Shown piece by piece: positions 7,830 through 16,531 of a stretch of 64,000 nt of DNA (positions within the stretch are counted from its first letter, which is position 1; every line of letters begins with the position of its first letter). A program made the translations under genes and the position numbers. Under the pieces are notes generated by a model. The model was not told the DNA's origin, did no database searches, and saw only the letters and a list, made by a program, of their open reading frames with translations. This stretch comes from an uncultured Eubacterium sp. Its GTDB lineage: Bacteria; Bacillota; Clostridia; Lachnospirales; Lachnospiraceae. The stretch spans positions 1-64,000 of the forward strand of contig CAJUTM010000004.1 of NCBI GenBank assembly GCA_910589595.1, in the 5' to 3' direction.

Positions 7830-9986
7830 TTAATCCTCTGTCCCACAGAACGTACTGACGGAGTAATCCGTTCCATCAGAGCAGATACGGACAGCCCCCT
7901 GCCTAAAAGTACAAAGCTGTTCTGCTCCGGCTTTCTCCATCCGCTGTTTGGTCTCTTGGGCGGGGTGTCCATAGCAGTTATTGCGTCCGGCAGAGTAGAC
8001 GGCTATTCGGGGACATAACTTCTGCAAAAAACTTTCGCTGCTGGAACTTTTCGAGCCGTGATGGCCGGCTTTTAAATATTGCACGGGGCGCAGTAATTCA
8101 GCGATTGCTTCCTCCCCCTCTTCCTCCAAATCACCCGTCAGCAATCCGCGAAACCTGCCAAATTTTAATTCCAGAACAAGCGAGTAATCATTTTCACTTT
8201 TCCAGTCGTATTCATAAAAGGGATGAAAACAGGTCATCTTTATTTCTCCAATCGAAAGCGAATCTCCTTTCTCCATATAGAGTAAGGAAACATCGGCGCG
8301 CCGGCACCGTTTCTCAAATTGTATATAATTGTCATCCTTTTTGTGAATGCGGGGCAGCACAACTTTGCCGATAGTAAATCCCATATGAGCGCTATCTTCA
8401 ATGATTTCCAAGAGGCCGTTCGTATGGTCGCCGTCACTGTGTGTGACAAACAGATAATCAATGGTTCTTATTCCCTTGTATTTTAGAAACGGGGCAATGC
8501 GGTACTTACCAGCCTTATCAACATCCGAACTGCCGCCATCAACGAGCACCGTTTTATCGTCTGTACGGATACAGGTACAATCCCCCTGTCCTACATCCAG
8601 ATTCGTCATTTCCAGTCCGGATACTTTTGCTGACGGACAATAACAAAGAATGCCGACAGCGAAAACAAAAATCAGATAATGCCAATGAGCAGAACATTTC
8701 TTGTGTATTAAGAGCCACGCCCCCAGAAGAATGTAGTAGATAAGGATTTGTAGATTGGAAGGTCTCCCCAGAATCAAAGTATGACAGGGCAGACATTTCA
8801 AAATGTAACAAATACTTTCATAGAAAAAGAGAATATAGTGGGTAATTCCCAGACAGAATCGCCCGATGGCAACAGAGTACAGAGCAATCACTCCCCCCGC
8901 CAGCCCGGAGCAGAGCAGCATACCTAAAAAAGGAAGCAAAATCAGATTGGCAAATAAACCATATAACGGCAATTCATAATAAGTGGCAAGGAGAATCGGC
9001 ATGGTGATGAGCTGCACACCGAGGGACCCCGCAAACAAAGCACAGCCTTTCGTATCCTGCCACTGTTCCGTAAAAACCCTGCCAAATATCAGGATACCGA
9101 AAACTGTACCGTATGATAGAATGAAGCCGGTTTGAAAGAGCGCAAGCGGCTGCAACAGAAGCTGGAGCCATGCACTGAGAGCCAACGCGCACAGTGCGTC
9201 ATAACATCTGCCGCAAAGACGCGCTCCCAGCATGCAGAGCATCATAATGACAGCGCGCACAGTAGAGACGGAAAAACCCGTAAATATACCATATAGAATA
9301 AGCAGTATGCCGGATACAAGAGCGGCTGCCTGCATTGGCATAATATATTTGCGGAGCAAATAAAATAAGCCCGCTCCCAAAAGCGATATATGCAAGCCAG
9401 AGATTGCCAGAATATGTGCAATCCCGTTTTCCTGATACAGTTTTTTTATTTCCTCATCCATACCCCCTTTCTCACCTGCTACCATAGCCGCTAAAATTCC
9501 CGCGTCGCGCTCACCGCAGCAAACATTCAGACTCCGGATTAGCCGCATGCGGAGCTGGCGCAGATATTCCCGTAGTTTTTTATAGCTCTGATTGATAACA
9601 GACACATTGTCTGCCAATGCCTTGTATTGGATTCCCTGTTGCTGATAATATTGGAACTCATTGAATTGTCCCGGATTTCCCGGTTCTAAAAAAGAATAAA
9701 CAGACCCCTGAACACGGATTATCTGACCAATCCGTAAAGAATGAAACAACTTTTTATTTTTTCCCATCCACACTTTCATGCGCTTACAAATACGACCCTT
9801 ACCATCTGTCACGTTTTTTACAATAAGAGACGTCTTTTCATCCATTCCGGTAATATCTTCAACCTGACCCGTCATCGTCAGGTTTTCACCCGCGCGCTGC
9901 CTTGGTTCTTCTTGCCAGTATGCGCGAAATAAGAGAATAAATACAATCCACACAATCAAAGCCATACATAATGGCCTTTTTGACAA
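7830..9986 (-). CDS. comEC: ComEC/Rec2 DNA-uptake channel
   Basis: 718 residues starting from TTG with GGGGGAG five bases upstream. The N-terminal OB-like DUF4131 region is followed by the multi-span competence domain (GIAHILAISGLHISLLGAG near 190-210) and a C-terminal metallo-beta-lactamase domain with DVGQGD and THSDGDH. ComEC forms the inner-membrane channel through which single-stranded DNA enters during transformation; the lactamase-like domain is thought to degrade the other strand. The gene is intact, and its partner comEA lies about 3 kb upstream on the same strand, so the uptake core is present. Pilus genes are not in this window. Confidence 0.95.
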   Translation of the reverse strand: MSKRPLCMALIVWIVFILLFRAYWQEEPRQRAGENLTMTGQVEDITGMDEKTSLIVKNVTDGKGRICKRMKVWMGKNKKLFHSLRIGQIIRVQGSVYSFLEPGNPGQFNEFQYYQQQGIQYKALADNVSVINQSYKKLREYLRQLRMRLIRSLNVCCGERDAGILAAMVAGEKGGMDEEIKKLYQENGIAHILAISGLHISLLGAGLFYLLRKYIMPMQAAALVSGILLILYGIFTGFSVSTVRAVIMMLCMLGARLCGRCYDALCALALSAWLQLLLQPLALFQTGFILSYGTVFGILIFGRVFTEQWQDTKGCALFAGSLGVQLITMPILLATYYELPLYGLFANLILLPFLGMLLCSGLAGGVIALYSVAIGRFCLGITHYILFFYESICYILKCLPCHTLILGRPSNLQILIYYILLGAWLLIHKKCSAHWHYLIFVFAVGILCYCPSAKVSGLEMTNLDVGQGDCTCIRTDDKTVLVDGGSSDVDKAGKYRIAPFLKYKGIRTIDYLFVTHSDGDHTNGLLEIIEDSAHMGFTIGKVVLPRIHKKDDNYIQFEKRCRRADVSLLYMEKGDSLSIGEIKMTCFHPFYEYDWKSENDYSLVLELKFGRFRGLLTGDLEEEGEEAIAELLRPVQYLKAGHHGSKSSSSESFLQKLCPRIAVYSAGRNNCYGHPAQETKQRMEKAGAEQLCTFRQGAVRICSDGTDYSVSTFCGTED

Positions 9987-10002
9987 ATATACTCCCCCTC
10001 TT

Positions 10003-10932
10003 TTATTTTACAAAATCCAACTTCCTCTCTAATACAAGATGAAAACCATCCATCTCGCCATACTTTTCCTGTGATTCTCCCTCCACGGTAATCTGCACCC
10101 GATTTACATTGGGAAGTTCACACAGCGTATTGACGATGGAGTATACAACTACCTCGCTCTGGATTCCTTTCATCAGATGGTTGATATCCTTACTAAAATC
10201 CAAATAGCAGACGTTATCCCGTATCGTCAAATTACGCAGTACCGTCGAAGAGGGTACGGTAGGAATGACCTCATTCTTTTTATTTGTATAAGGTATCGTC
10301 TCCTCCGCATGAATCAAATGCTCAATCAGTAATTTGGCAAGAGGAGCCGCCGTGTCGTAATTTACCATTGTCTGAGCGGCAACAAGAGAAGTTCCCTGCT
10401 TATTGGCAAAATACACCGTCACCACTTTCGTTTTGTCTTTTCCTCTCTCGTCCAGTCCTGTCAAAAATGAATCCGCATTCATCATCCCGACTACATTGCC
10501 GGATATCATAAGCGGATGGTCTTCCACAAAAAATTCTACAAAATTTACGCCATCTATGCCACATAACGTCTTGACAATGGCAGCCCTTGATAAGATTTCT
10601 TCCGTACCGCTGCGGCTATTGTACGCTGCTGAAAAATATAACGAGAGCTGTGATTCTTTGTACTGCACGTCAATGACATCCACCTCTTCTCCCATAGCGC
10701 TCTTGAAATTGGCGTCCTCACCTGTCCGCATGACTTTTAATAATTCATGCACTAAGGCAACCGTATCTTTTCCCTCCGGCATTTCATATTCTTCCCTCAC
10801 AAGTTCGCATGTATCCGAATCCAGATAATAGACGGTATACAAATGCATCAATGCATCTTCTTGCATATTCCCGCACGAAATCATACTTATACTAAGCGAA
10901 ATAATAAGTAGCATTACTATTAAACAACGCAT
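10003..10932 (-). CDS. GerMN-domain lipoprotein
   Basis: 309 residues from the ATG at 10932, supported by GGAGG four bases upstream; a longer frame extends to 10998 without a good binding site. The leader ends in the lipobox SMISC. Two GerMN (sporulation and germination) domains follow, one about 55-160 and one about 190-295, the second with TIRDNVCYLDFSKDIN. GerM proteins are peptidoglycan-associated factors in spore engulfment, but GerMN lipoproteins linked to a two-component system, as here, are also found in vegetative cells. It sits between the kinase gene and comEC. Confidence 0.87.
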   Translation of the reverse strand: MRCLIVMLLIISLSISMISCGNMQEDALMHLYTVYYLDSDTCELVREEYEMPEGKDTVALVHELLKVMRTGEDANFKSAMGEEVDVIDVQYKESQLSLYFSAAYNSRSGTEEILSRAAIVKTLCGIDGVNFVEFFVEDHPLMISGNVVGMMNADSFLTGLDERGKDKTKVVTVYFANKQGTSLVAAQTMVNYDTAAPLAKLLIEHLIHAEETIPYTNKKNEVIPTVPSSTVLRNLTIRDNVCYLDFSKDINHLMKGIQSEVVVYSIVNTLCELPNVNRVQITVEGESQEKYGEMDGFHLVLERKLDFVK

Positions 10933-11007
10933 GAATCCTCCATTCCGAAGCCTCTGCCTGACGGACAACACAACTTTGCATTTTACATTTGCCATCAAAT
11001 ACAGCTT

Positions 11008-12435
11008 CTATTCCAAATACATCAGGGGAATACGAACGGCAAAGGTCGTACCCTGCTGTTCCACACTGTGCACTTTAATGGAACCGCGGTGCAATAAAAC
11101 GGCATTGCGGGCAATGGCAAGTCCCAACCCGTTGCCTCCGGTCTCTCTTGACCTCGCCTTATCCACCCGATAGAAACGCTCAAAGATACTGTCCTGCAAT
11201 TCCTGAGGTATGCCTACTCCAGAATCAGAAACCTTTAAGTAAAAAAACTTGTGGTCCGCATTTAACGACACACGAACCCAGCCGCTTTCATAATTATATT
11301 TTATCGCATTTTCAATCAGATTGCGAAAAGCCATCCCCAGCTTGACTTCATCAATCTGTGCTGTCACCGGACGAACGCTCTCAAATATAATCTCAATGTT
11401 CCGTTGGTCGGCAATCGGCCTAAGCTGTTTCAGAATACTTTCCACAAACTCGTTAATATTGACTTCGTCAATCGTCAAATCCTCCGCATTTTTATCCATC
11501 TTCACTAGGGAGAGCAAATCGTTAATGATTTTATTCATCCGCTCCAGTTCATCGTTTATGTCTACCATAAATTCCTGATAAATTTCAACCGGCAGCCCCT
11601 CCTGCCCGAGCAGTGATTCCGCCAGCACTTTTACGGAAGTAATCGGCGTCTTCAATTCATGAGACACATTCGACACAAATTCCTGCCGCACATCCTCGAG
11701 ATTTTGCAGCACGCTCAACATGGAGTTAAAATTATCGGCGATATCTTCTACTTCGCTATATCCCTTTATCTGCATTGTCTCGTTAAAATCTCCGGAAGAA
11801 ATCATGGCAATGGAACCAGCCACTTCTTTCATCGGCGACACGATACGGCCCGAGTACAGGACAGAAATAACAATAATAACAAGGCAGAGAATCAAAATAA
11901 CCGTAATGGCAATCGTGCGGATTGTTTCATACAATTTGTTGACATACTGCAGCGAAAAGGTCATCAGAAGAGCCCCGTCAATCGAGTCCATATCCGTATT
12001 GTTGACTGCCAAAACCAGACGGACATTATCCTTGTCCTGTGAAATGATTTTACTTTCTTCCCCGCGGACACAACGGACCAAATCGCGCATCAACAAAGTC
12101 TTCCCCTCTTCCAGTCCATATGTATCCCGCTTCACAACAAGATGGGAATCAACAATCAATATTCTTCCGTGATAAATATCTGACACCTGCGTCAGTTCCG
12201 AATCTACGTCCTCAGAAGAATCATTGCTGAAAAAAGCAGACGAAATAACGAGGTTACATATAACGGAACCTCGCGCCTGCAGCTCATTAATACGTTGAGA
12301 GATTGCCTTCGAGCGATAAGTATTGATAAAGATTAATGTAAAAATGAAAAGCGGAATCGTTCCCAATAAGATTAATACTACCATACTCTGGGTTCGAAGG
12401 CTCTTGAGTGATTTTATCTTATTCCTGATTTTCAA
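11008..12435 (-). CDS. HAMP-containing sensor histidine kinase
   Basis: About 475 residues. No ATG with a good binding site precedes the first membrane segment; the TTG at 12435 is my best start and overlaps the response-regulator stop by 17 bases, though a start up to 12525 is possible. Two membrane segments flank an extracellular sensor region; a HAMP linker follows. The HisKA motif is VSHELKTPIT, with the phospho-accepting histidine, and the ATPase has NLIENAIKYN, DSGVGIP, FERFYRVDKARS and GLGLAIA. The architecture resembles the VicK/PhoR group. It pairs with the OmpR-type regulator immediately upstream and lies before a GerMN lipoprotein, suggesting control of envelope homeostasis; the signal is unknown. 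Confidence 0.9.
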   Translation of the reverse strand: MKIRNKIKSLKSLRTQSMVVLILLGTIPLFIFTLIFINTYRSKAISQRINELQARGSVICNLVISSAFFSNDSSEDVDSELTQVSDIYHGRILIVDSHLVVKRDTYGLEEGKTLLMRDLVRCVRGEESKIISQDKDNVRLVLAVNNTDMDSIDGALLMTFSLQYVNKLYETIRTIAITVILILCLVIIVISVLYSGRIVSPMKEVAGSIAMISSGDFNETMQIKGYSEVEDIADNFNSMLSVLQNLEDVRQEFVSNVSHELKTPITSVKVLAESLLGQEGLPVEIYQEFMVDINDELERMNKIINDLLSLVKMDKNAEDLTIDEVNINEFVESILKQLRPIADQRNIEIIFESVRPVTAQIDEVKLGMAFRNLIENAIKYNYESGWVRVSLNADHKFFYLKVSDSGVGIPQELQDSIFERFYRVDKARSRETGGNGLGLAIARNAVLLHRGSIKVHSVEQQGTTFAVRIPLMYLE

Positions 12436-13114
12436 AATAATAACCAACACCCCATTTAGTATGTATGAAAATTGGTTCGCTTGGCTTTTTTTCAATTTTT
12501 TCGCGGAGACGGCGAATATGCACATCTACCGTACGCGCATCCCCCGGATAGTCCGCGCCCCATACCTGATGAAGAAGCTGTTCCCGGCTGTAAATATGAC
12601 GGGGATTGCTAATCAGCAGATTTAACAATTCATATTCTTTTGTCGTCAACCCAATTTCCTGTTCGTCAATGTATACACGATGTGAATCGGCGTCTACTTT
12701 TAAATTGCCGTGTACCTGCATATTTTCGTTTTTGTATTCCCGCGTCTGTTTGGAACTGCGGCGGATAATCGCTTTGATACGCGCTTTTACTTCGAGTATA
12801 TTAAATGGTTTCGTAATGTAATCATCGGCGCCGTACTCCAAACCGAGGATTTTGTCCATGTCGTCTCCTTTGGCTGTCAACATGATGATTGGTACATCGG
12901 AAAAATCACGCATCTGCTGGCACACTTCAAAACCAGTCATCTTCGGCAGCATTACGTCCAATAAGACGGCGTCATATTGCTTTTGACGGGCCATCTCCAA
13001 TGCCTTTTCCCCGTCATAGGCATAATCTACTATCATGCCGTCCTGCTCTAAACTGAAGCGGATTCCTTTAACAATCAATTTTTCATCATCTACAACCAAT
13101 ACTTTTCTTGCCAT
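12419..13114 (-). CDS. OmpR/PhoB-family response regulator
   Basis: 231 residues. The receiver domain has DDEK at the N-terminus, the phospho-acceptor aspartate in VLLDVMLP (near residue 53) and LTAKGDDMDK with the conserved Lys in ITKPF. The C-terminal winged-helix domain contains LTTKEYELLNLL and DVHIRRLREKIE. It should bind DNA as a dimer when phosphorylated by the overlapping histidine kinase. The ATG follows GTGGAGGCATGTTGGT. It lies 24 bases downstream of comEA. Confidence 0.95.
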   Translation of the reverse strand: MARKVLVVDDEKLIVKGIRFSLEQDGMIVDYAYDGEKALEMARQKQYDAVLLDVMLPKMTGFEVCQQMRDFSDVPIIMLTAKGDDMDKILGLEYGADDYITKPFNILEVKARIKAIIRRSSKQTREYKNENMQVHGNLKVDADSHRVYIDEQEIGLTTKEYELLNLLISNPRHIYSREQLLHQVWGADYPGDARTVDVHIRRLREKIEKKPSEPIFIHTKWGVGYYFENQE

Positions 13115-13138
13115 ACCAACATGCCTCCACTACATACG

Positions 13139-13756
13139 TTATACCGTAATATAATCCTTAATTTTACTGAAGACGCCATCCTTAATACCCGATATGTTTT
13201 TAATATCTTCGATTTTTGCAAATCTTCCGATAGTCTCCCGATATGTAAGAATCTGCGCCGCTTTGGATTCCCCTATCCCACTTAATGTCATCAATTCTTC
13301 TTTCGAAGCGGTATTGATATTAACTTTGCCGGAATCTGACTCTTCCTTTGCTTCCTGTTCCCGTTGTTGGGAAACTTTTTCTTTTCCCGCGATAAAAAGC
13401 TGTGTTCCATCCGCAACAAGCTGCGCCATATTGACGCAATCCTGTTTTGCTTTCTTTGTAAATCCGCCCGCTTTTTCTACTACATCAATTACGCGGGGTT
13501 CTTTTTCAAAAGTATAGACGCCGGGTTTTTTTATCTCACCGCATATGTGGACATAGATTCCCGTATGTGCGGATGGTGATAAGGCCGCGGCAGTACTCTC
13601 CGCTTTTCCGCTTCTTTGTGAAAGTTCTCCATCCGAAAAATCTTCCGTCACTACGATTTCACCGCCCGACGAATGATTGTACAGAACATACATACTTCCA
13701 AAAACAAGAAACAAAATAACTCCAATAATAATCCGTATCGTTTTCTTTTTATCCAT
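13139..13756 (-). CDS. comEA: ComEA-type DNA-binding competence protein
   Basis: 205 residues. A single N-terminal membrane segment (about 7-27) anchors an SLBB domain (about 65-125, with YVHICGEIKKPGVYTFEKE) and a C-terminal helix-hairpin-helix domain with NINTASKEELMTLSGIGESK. It is the membrane-anchored DNA receptor for transformation and works with ComEC. The ATG is preceded by AAAGGAT with seven bases of spacing, but that binding site is one arm of a hairpin (13764-13786), which could limit translation. It is the first gene in the run comEA, regulator, kinase, GerMN, comEC, holA. Confidence 0.94.
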   Translation of the reverse strand: MDKKKTIRIIIGVILFLVFGSMYVLYNHSSGGEIVVTEDFSDGELSQRSGKAESTAAALSPSAHTGIYVHICGEIKKPGVYTFEKEPRVIDVVEKAGGFTKKAKQDCVNMAQLVADGTQLFIAGKEKVSQQREQEAKEESDSGKVNINTASKEELMTLSGIGESKAAQILTYRETIGRFAKIEDIKNISGIKDGVFSKIKDYITV

Positions 13757-13763
13757 TCACTTC

Positions 13764-13786
13764 ATCCTTTTGGGTCAGAAAAGGAT
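13764..13786 (-). promoter_or_regulatory. Hairpin sequestering the comEA ribosome binding site
   Basis: ATCCTTTT and AAAAGGAT form a perfect eight-base-pair stem with a seven-base loop. On the transcribed strand the downstream arm AAAAGGAT is the comEA ribosome binding site, seven bases from the ATG. It has no T-run, so a translational role is likelier than termination. Confidence 0.5.
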
Positions 13787-13842
13787 ATATGTGTACAAAA
13801 ATATTTTACCAATGAAATGGAACTTTGACAACTAAAAATTTT

Positions 13843-14277
13843 TTATTTCCATTTAAAAGTAACAATGCCGGCAATAATCACCGCCACGCCGATACATTTC
13901 CGCCATTCAAAGGGCTGCTTATCGACGCCGAAGAGACCAAATAACTCAATGAGATAGGATACGAGCATCTGTACCGATACAATAAACATCGCCGACCTCG
14001 CCGGCCCAATCGCATTGATACTCAAAATAACAGTATAGGTAATAAAGGCGCCAATCGCTCCGCCAAGCAGCATATACCGCGGCGATACCTGCCACAAACT
14101 GCCGACTGTGCCGTCCCTTCCAGTAATGAACCATGCAGCCACACAGACGACAAAAGCGGTAATCTGCACAAAAGACGCCGCCAGCCAGACACTTGTCTGC
14201 TTTGTTACCTCTGAATTGAAAACCCCCTGTATACTCATCAGGGCTCCCGATACTGCCGCAATGATAATTCCCCACAT
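13843..14277 (-). CDS. DMT-superfamily small membrane transporter (DUF606 type)
   Basis: 144 residues from the ATG at 14277, where GAGGTG lies seven bases upstream; longer frames run into a palindromic repeat (14305-14340). The protein begins MWGIIIAAVSGALMSIQGVF, the signature start of the DUF606 family, and has about five hydrophobic segments. These half-size drug/metabolite-type transporters work as dimers; substrate unknown. The C-terminal end is complete (GVAVIIAGIVTFKWK). Confidence 0.86.
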   Translation of the reverse strand: MWGIIIAAVSGALMSIQGVFNSEVTKQTSVWLAASFVQITAFVVCVAAWFITGRDGTVGSLWQVSPRYMLLGGAIGAFITYTVILSINAIGPARSAMFIVSVQMLVSYLIELFGLFGVDKQPFEWRKCIGVAVIIAGIVTFKWK

Positions 14278-14304
14278 AAAAAAGCACCTCATTTCCATAA
14301 CTAA

Positions 14305-14340
14305 GACGTTGTGGCCAAAAGGCATTTTGACCCTGACGTC
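14305..14340. repeat. Dispersed palindromic repeat, copy 2
   Basis: GACGTTGTGGCCAAAA and TTTTGACCCTGACGTC form an inverted repeat around a short loop. It shares TTTTGACCCTGAC with the copy at 61798-61845. It lies just upstream of the small transporter gene. Confidence 0.6.
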
Positions 14341-14409
14341 TAATCCTACAATAAGTATGAGAAATATCCGGTGCTTTTATACAATTCTCTTTTAACCTGA
14401 CGATTGCTA

Positions 14410-15585
14410 TCACAAAATCTCTTCCAAAATGGCAATCATCTCATCTATCTGCGCTCTCTCAATAATCAGAGGTGGAATAAAACGAATGACGTGTGTGCCG
14501 GCGCTCATAAGAATGAGTCCTTTTTCCAACGCTTTCAAAATATAAGGATTTGCCGGTTCTGTCAGCTCCAAACCGCGCATCAGACCGAGTCCCCGCGTTT
14601 CTTTCGCCACATCTTTTGTCTCAACTAAGTATTGCAGGCGTTCTGCCAGATACTCTCCCATCTCCGTCACATGTGCGGGAATGTCTTTTTCCGCAAATTC
14701 GTCTAACGTAGCTGTTACTGCCGCACACGCCAGAGGATTGCCTCCGAATGTCGTTCCATGGTCTCCCGGCACAAGCGCCGCCGCAATCTTTTCCGTCGTG
14801 GCAATTGCCCCTGCTGTCATACCGTTGCCAATGCCTTTGGCCATCGTTACAATATCCGGTTTGACGCCATAATGCTCATAGGCAAACATCTTTCCGGTGC
14901 GTCCCATACCGCACTGTATTTCATCGCATATCATCATACAGTCATGGGAATCACAAAGACTGCGTATCCCGCGTAAAAACTCCGGCTCCGCCGGATAAAT
15001 ACCGCCCTCTCCCTGTACAGCCTCGACGATAACCGCATATGTCTTGTCCGTCATACTTTTCTCTACGCTTTCCAGATTATTGTATTGCGCAAAAGTGACG
15101 CCGCCAATCAACGGATTAAACGGCTCGCGGTATTTTTCCGTACCGGTAACCGATAAGGCTCCCATTGTTCTTCCATGAAATGCCTTTTCCATAGAAATAA
15201 TCTCATGCCTCTCTTCATAGCCATGCATAATGGCATATTTGCGGGCCAGTTTCAACGCTCCCTCATTCGCTTCCGTTCCCGTGTTCGCCATGAAAACTTT
15301 ATCCATTCCGGCAGCTTCTGCCAGCCCTTTGGCCGCGCGCATTAACGGCTCCGAATAAAAATAGTTGGAAAAATGGATACCTTTATCTATCTGCTCTTTG
15401 AGAGCTCTCTCAAATCTTTCATTTCCATACCCGAGAGCACAAACTGCTATACCTGCGCCAAAATCCAGATATTTTTTCCCGTCCGTATCATAGAGGTACA
15501 CTCCCTTTCCATAATCCAGTACGACCGGATAACGGTTATAGGAATGCACGAGGTATTGTTCGGATTTTTCTATCATCTGCTTCAT
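14410..15585 (-). CDS. argD: Acetylornithine aminotransferase
   Basis: 391 residues from the ATG at 15585, which has AGGAGG nine bases upstream. Class III aminotransferase with the PLP-contact regions MANTGTEANEGALKLARKY and CDEIQCGMGRTG and the PLP lysine in MAKGIGNG. It converts N-acetylglutamate semialdehyde and glutamate into N-acetylornithine and 2-oxoglutarate. It is the last gene of argC-argJ-argB-argD, 16 bases after argB. Confidence 0.95.
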   Translation of the reverse strand: MKQMIEKSEQYLVHSYNRYPVVLDYGKGVYLYDTDGKKYLDFGAGIAVCALGYGNERFERALKEQIDKGIHFSNYFYSEPLMRAAKGLAEAAGMDKVFMANTGTEANEGALKLARKYAIMHGYEERHEIISMEKAFHGRTMGALSVTGTEKYREPFNPLIGGVTFAQYNNLESVEKSMTDKTYAVIVEAVQGEGGIYPAEPEFLRGIRSLCDSHDCMMICDEIQCGMGRTGKMFAYEHYGVKPDIVTMAKGIGNGMTAGAIATTEKIAAALVPGDHGTTFGGNPLACAAVTATLDEFAEKDIPAHVTEMGEYLAERLQYLVETKDVAKETRGLGLMRGLELTEPANPYILKALEKGLILMSAGTHVIRFIPPLIIERAQIDEMIAILEEIL

Positions 15586-15601
15586 CGCACGAATCCTCCT
15601 G

Positions 15602-16510
15602 CTATATTTCCCGCTTTTCATGCGGATACAAACCTACGCGGTTATTAATAATTGCCGTACCGATTCCCTTATGGGTATAAAACTCCAATAACAAGCAGTG
15701 TTCTCTCCGTCCGTCCAGTATATGGACGCGGTTCACACCCTGTTCTACCGCCTCGATACAATTGCGGATTTTCGGTATCATGCCACCGCCTATCGTGCCG
15801 TCTTCAATGAGGCGCTTTGCCTCACAGACCGGCAATACCGAAATGAGCGTCTCCGGGTCCTGCGGGTCCAGACATACACCCTCAATATCCGTCATAAAGG
15901 CTAACTTCTCCGCACGAATACATTTTGCCACGGCGCTTGCCGCCTCATCGGCATTAATATTATAAGCCTGAAAATTTTCATCCATGCCGATAGGCGCTAT
16001 AATCGGAACAAAATTCTGTGCAATGAGCGTATCAATCAAATCGGAATTTACGGAAGTTACTTCTCCCACAAATCCAATATCTTTGCCGTTCACCGTCTTC
16101 TTTTTACAGAGCATGGTAGCGCCGTCTTTTCCACTAATTCCCGCCGCTTTTACTCCGAGTTTCTCCATCATCTGGACAAGGTGCTTATTGACCTTGCCAA
16201 GAACCATCTCCGCAACTTCCATCGTCTCCTCGTCTGTCACACGAAGCCCCTCGACAAACTCGCTCTTCTTCCCCATATAGCCAAGCCACTTATTGATTTC
16301 CTTTCCTCCACCGTGTACAATAATCGGCTCCATCCCGACCAGCTTTAACAGCGCCACATCTTTAATCAGCGACTCCTGCAATTGTTCGTCAATCATCGCG
16401 CTTCCACCGTATTTGACAACCACTCGTTTACCATTAAAATCCCGTATGTAAGGCAAGGCCTCAATCAATGTCTCCGCCTTAATCAGTACATCGTCCATCG
16501 TCTGTTCCAT
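15602..16510 (-). CDS. argB: Acetylglutamate kinase
   Basis: 302 residues. The amino-acid kinase fold is clear: VVKYGGSAM near 28-36, IIVHGGGKEIN near 60-70 and a C-terminal GGMIPKI with the conserved lysine. It phosphorylates N-acetylglutamate. The segment EGLRVTDEETMEVAEMVL matches arginine-sensitive forms, as expected for a cyclic pathway in which argJ recycles the acetyl group. It lies 21 bases after argJ. Confidence 0.96.
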   Translation of the reverse strand: MEQTMDDVLIKAETLIEALPYIRDFNGKRVVVKYGGSAMIDEQLQESLIKDVALLKLVGMEPIIVHGGGKEINKWLGYMGKKSEFVEGLRVTDEETMEVAEMVLGKVNKHLVQMMEKLGVKAAGISGKDGATMLCKKKTVNGKDIGFVGEVTSVNSDLIDTLIAQNFVPIIAPIGMDENFQAYNINADEAASAVAKCIRAEKLAFMTDIEGVCLDPQDPETLISVLPVCEAKRLIEDGTIGGGMIPKIRNCIEAVEQGVNRVHILDGRREHCLLLEFYTHKGIGTAIINNRVGLYPHEKREI

Positions 16511-16531
16511 TTCTTATGTCTCTCCTTTTCC

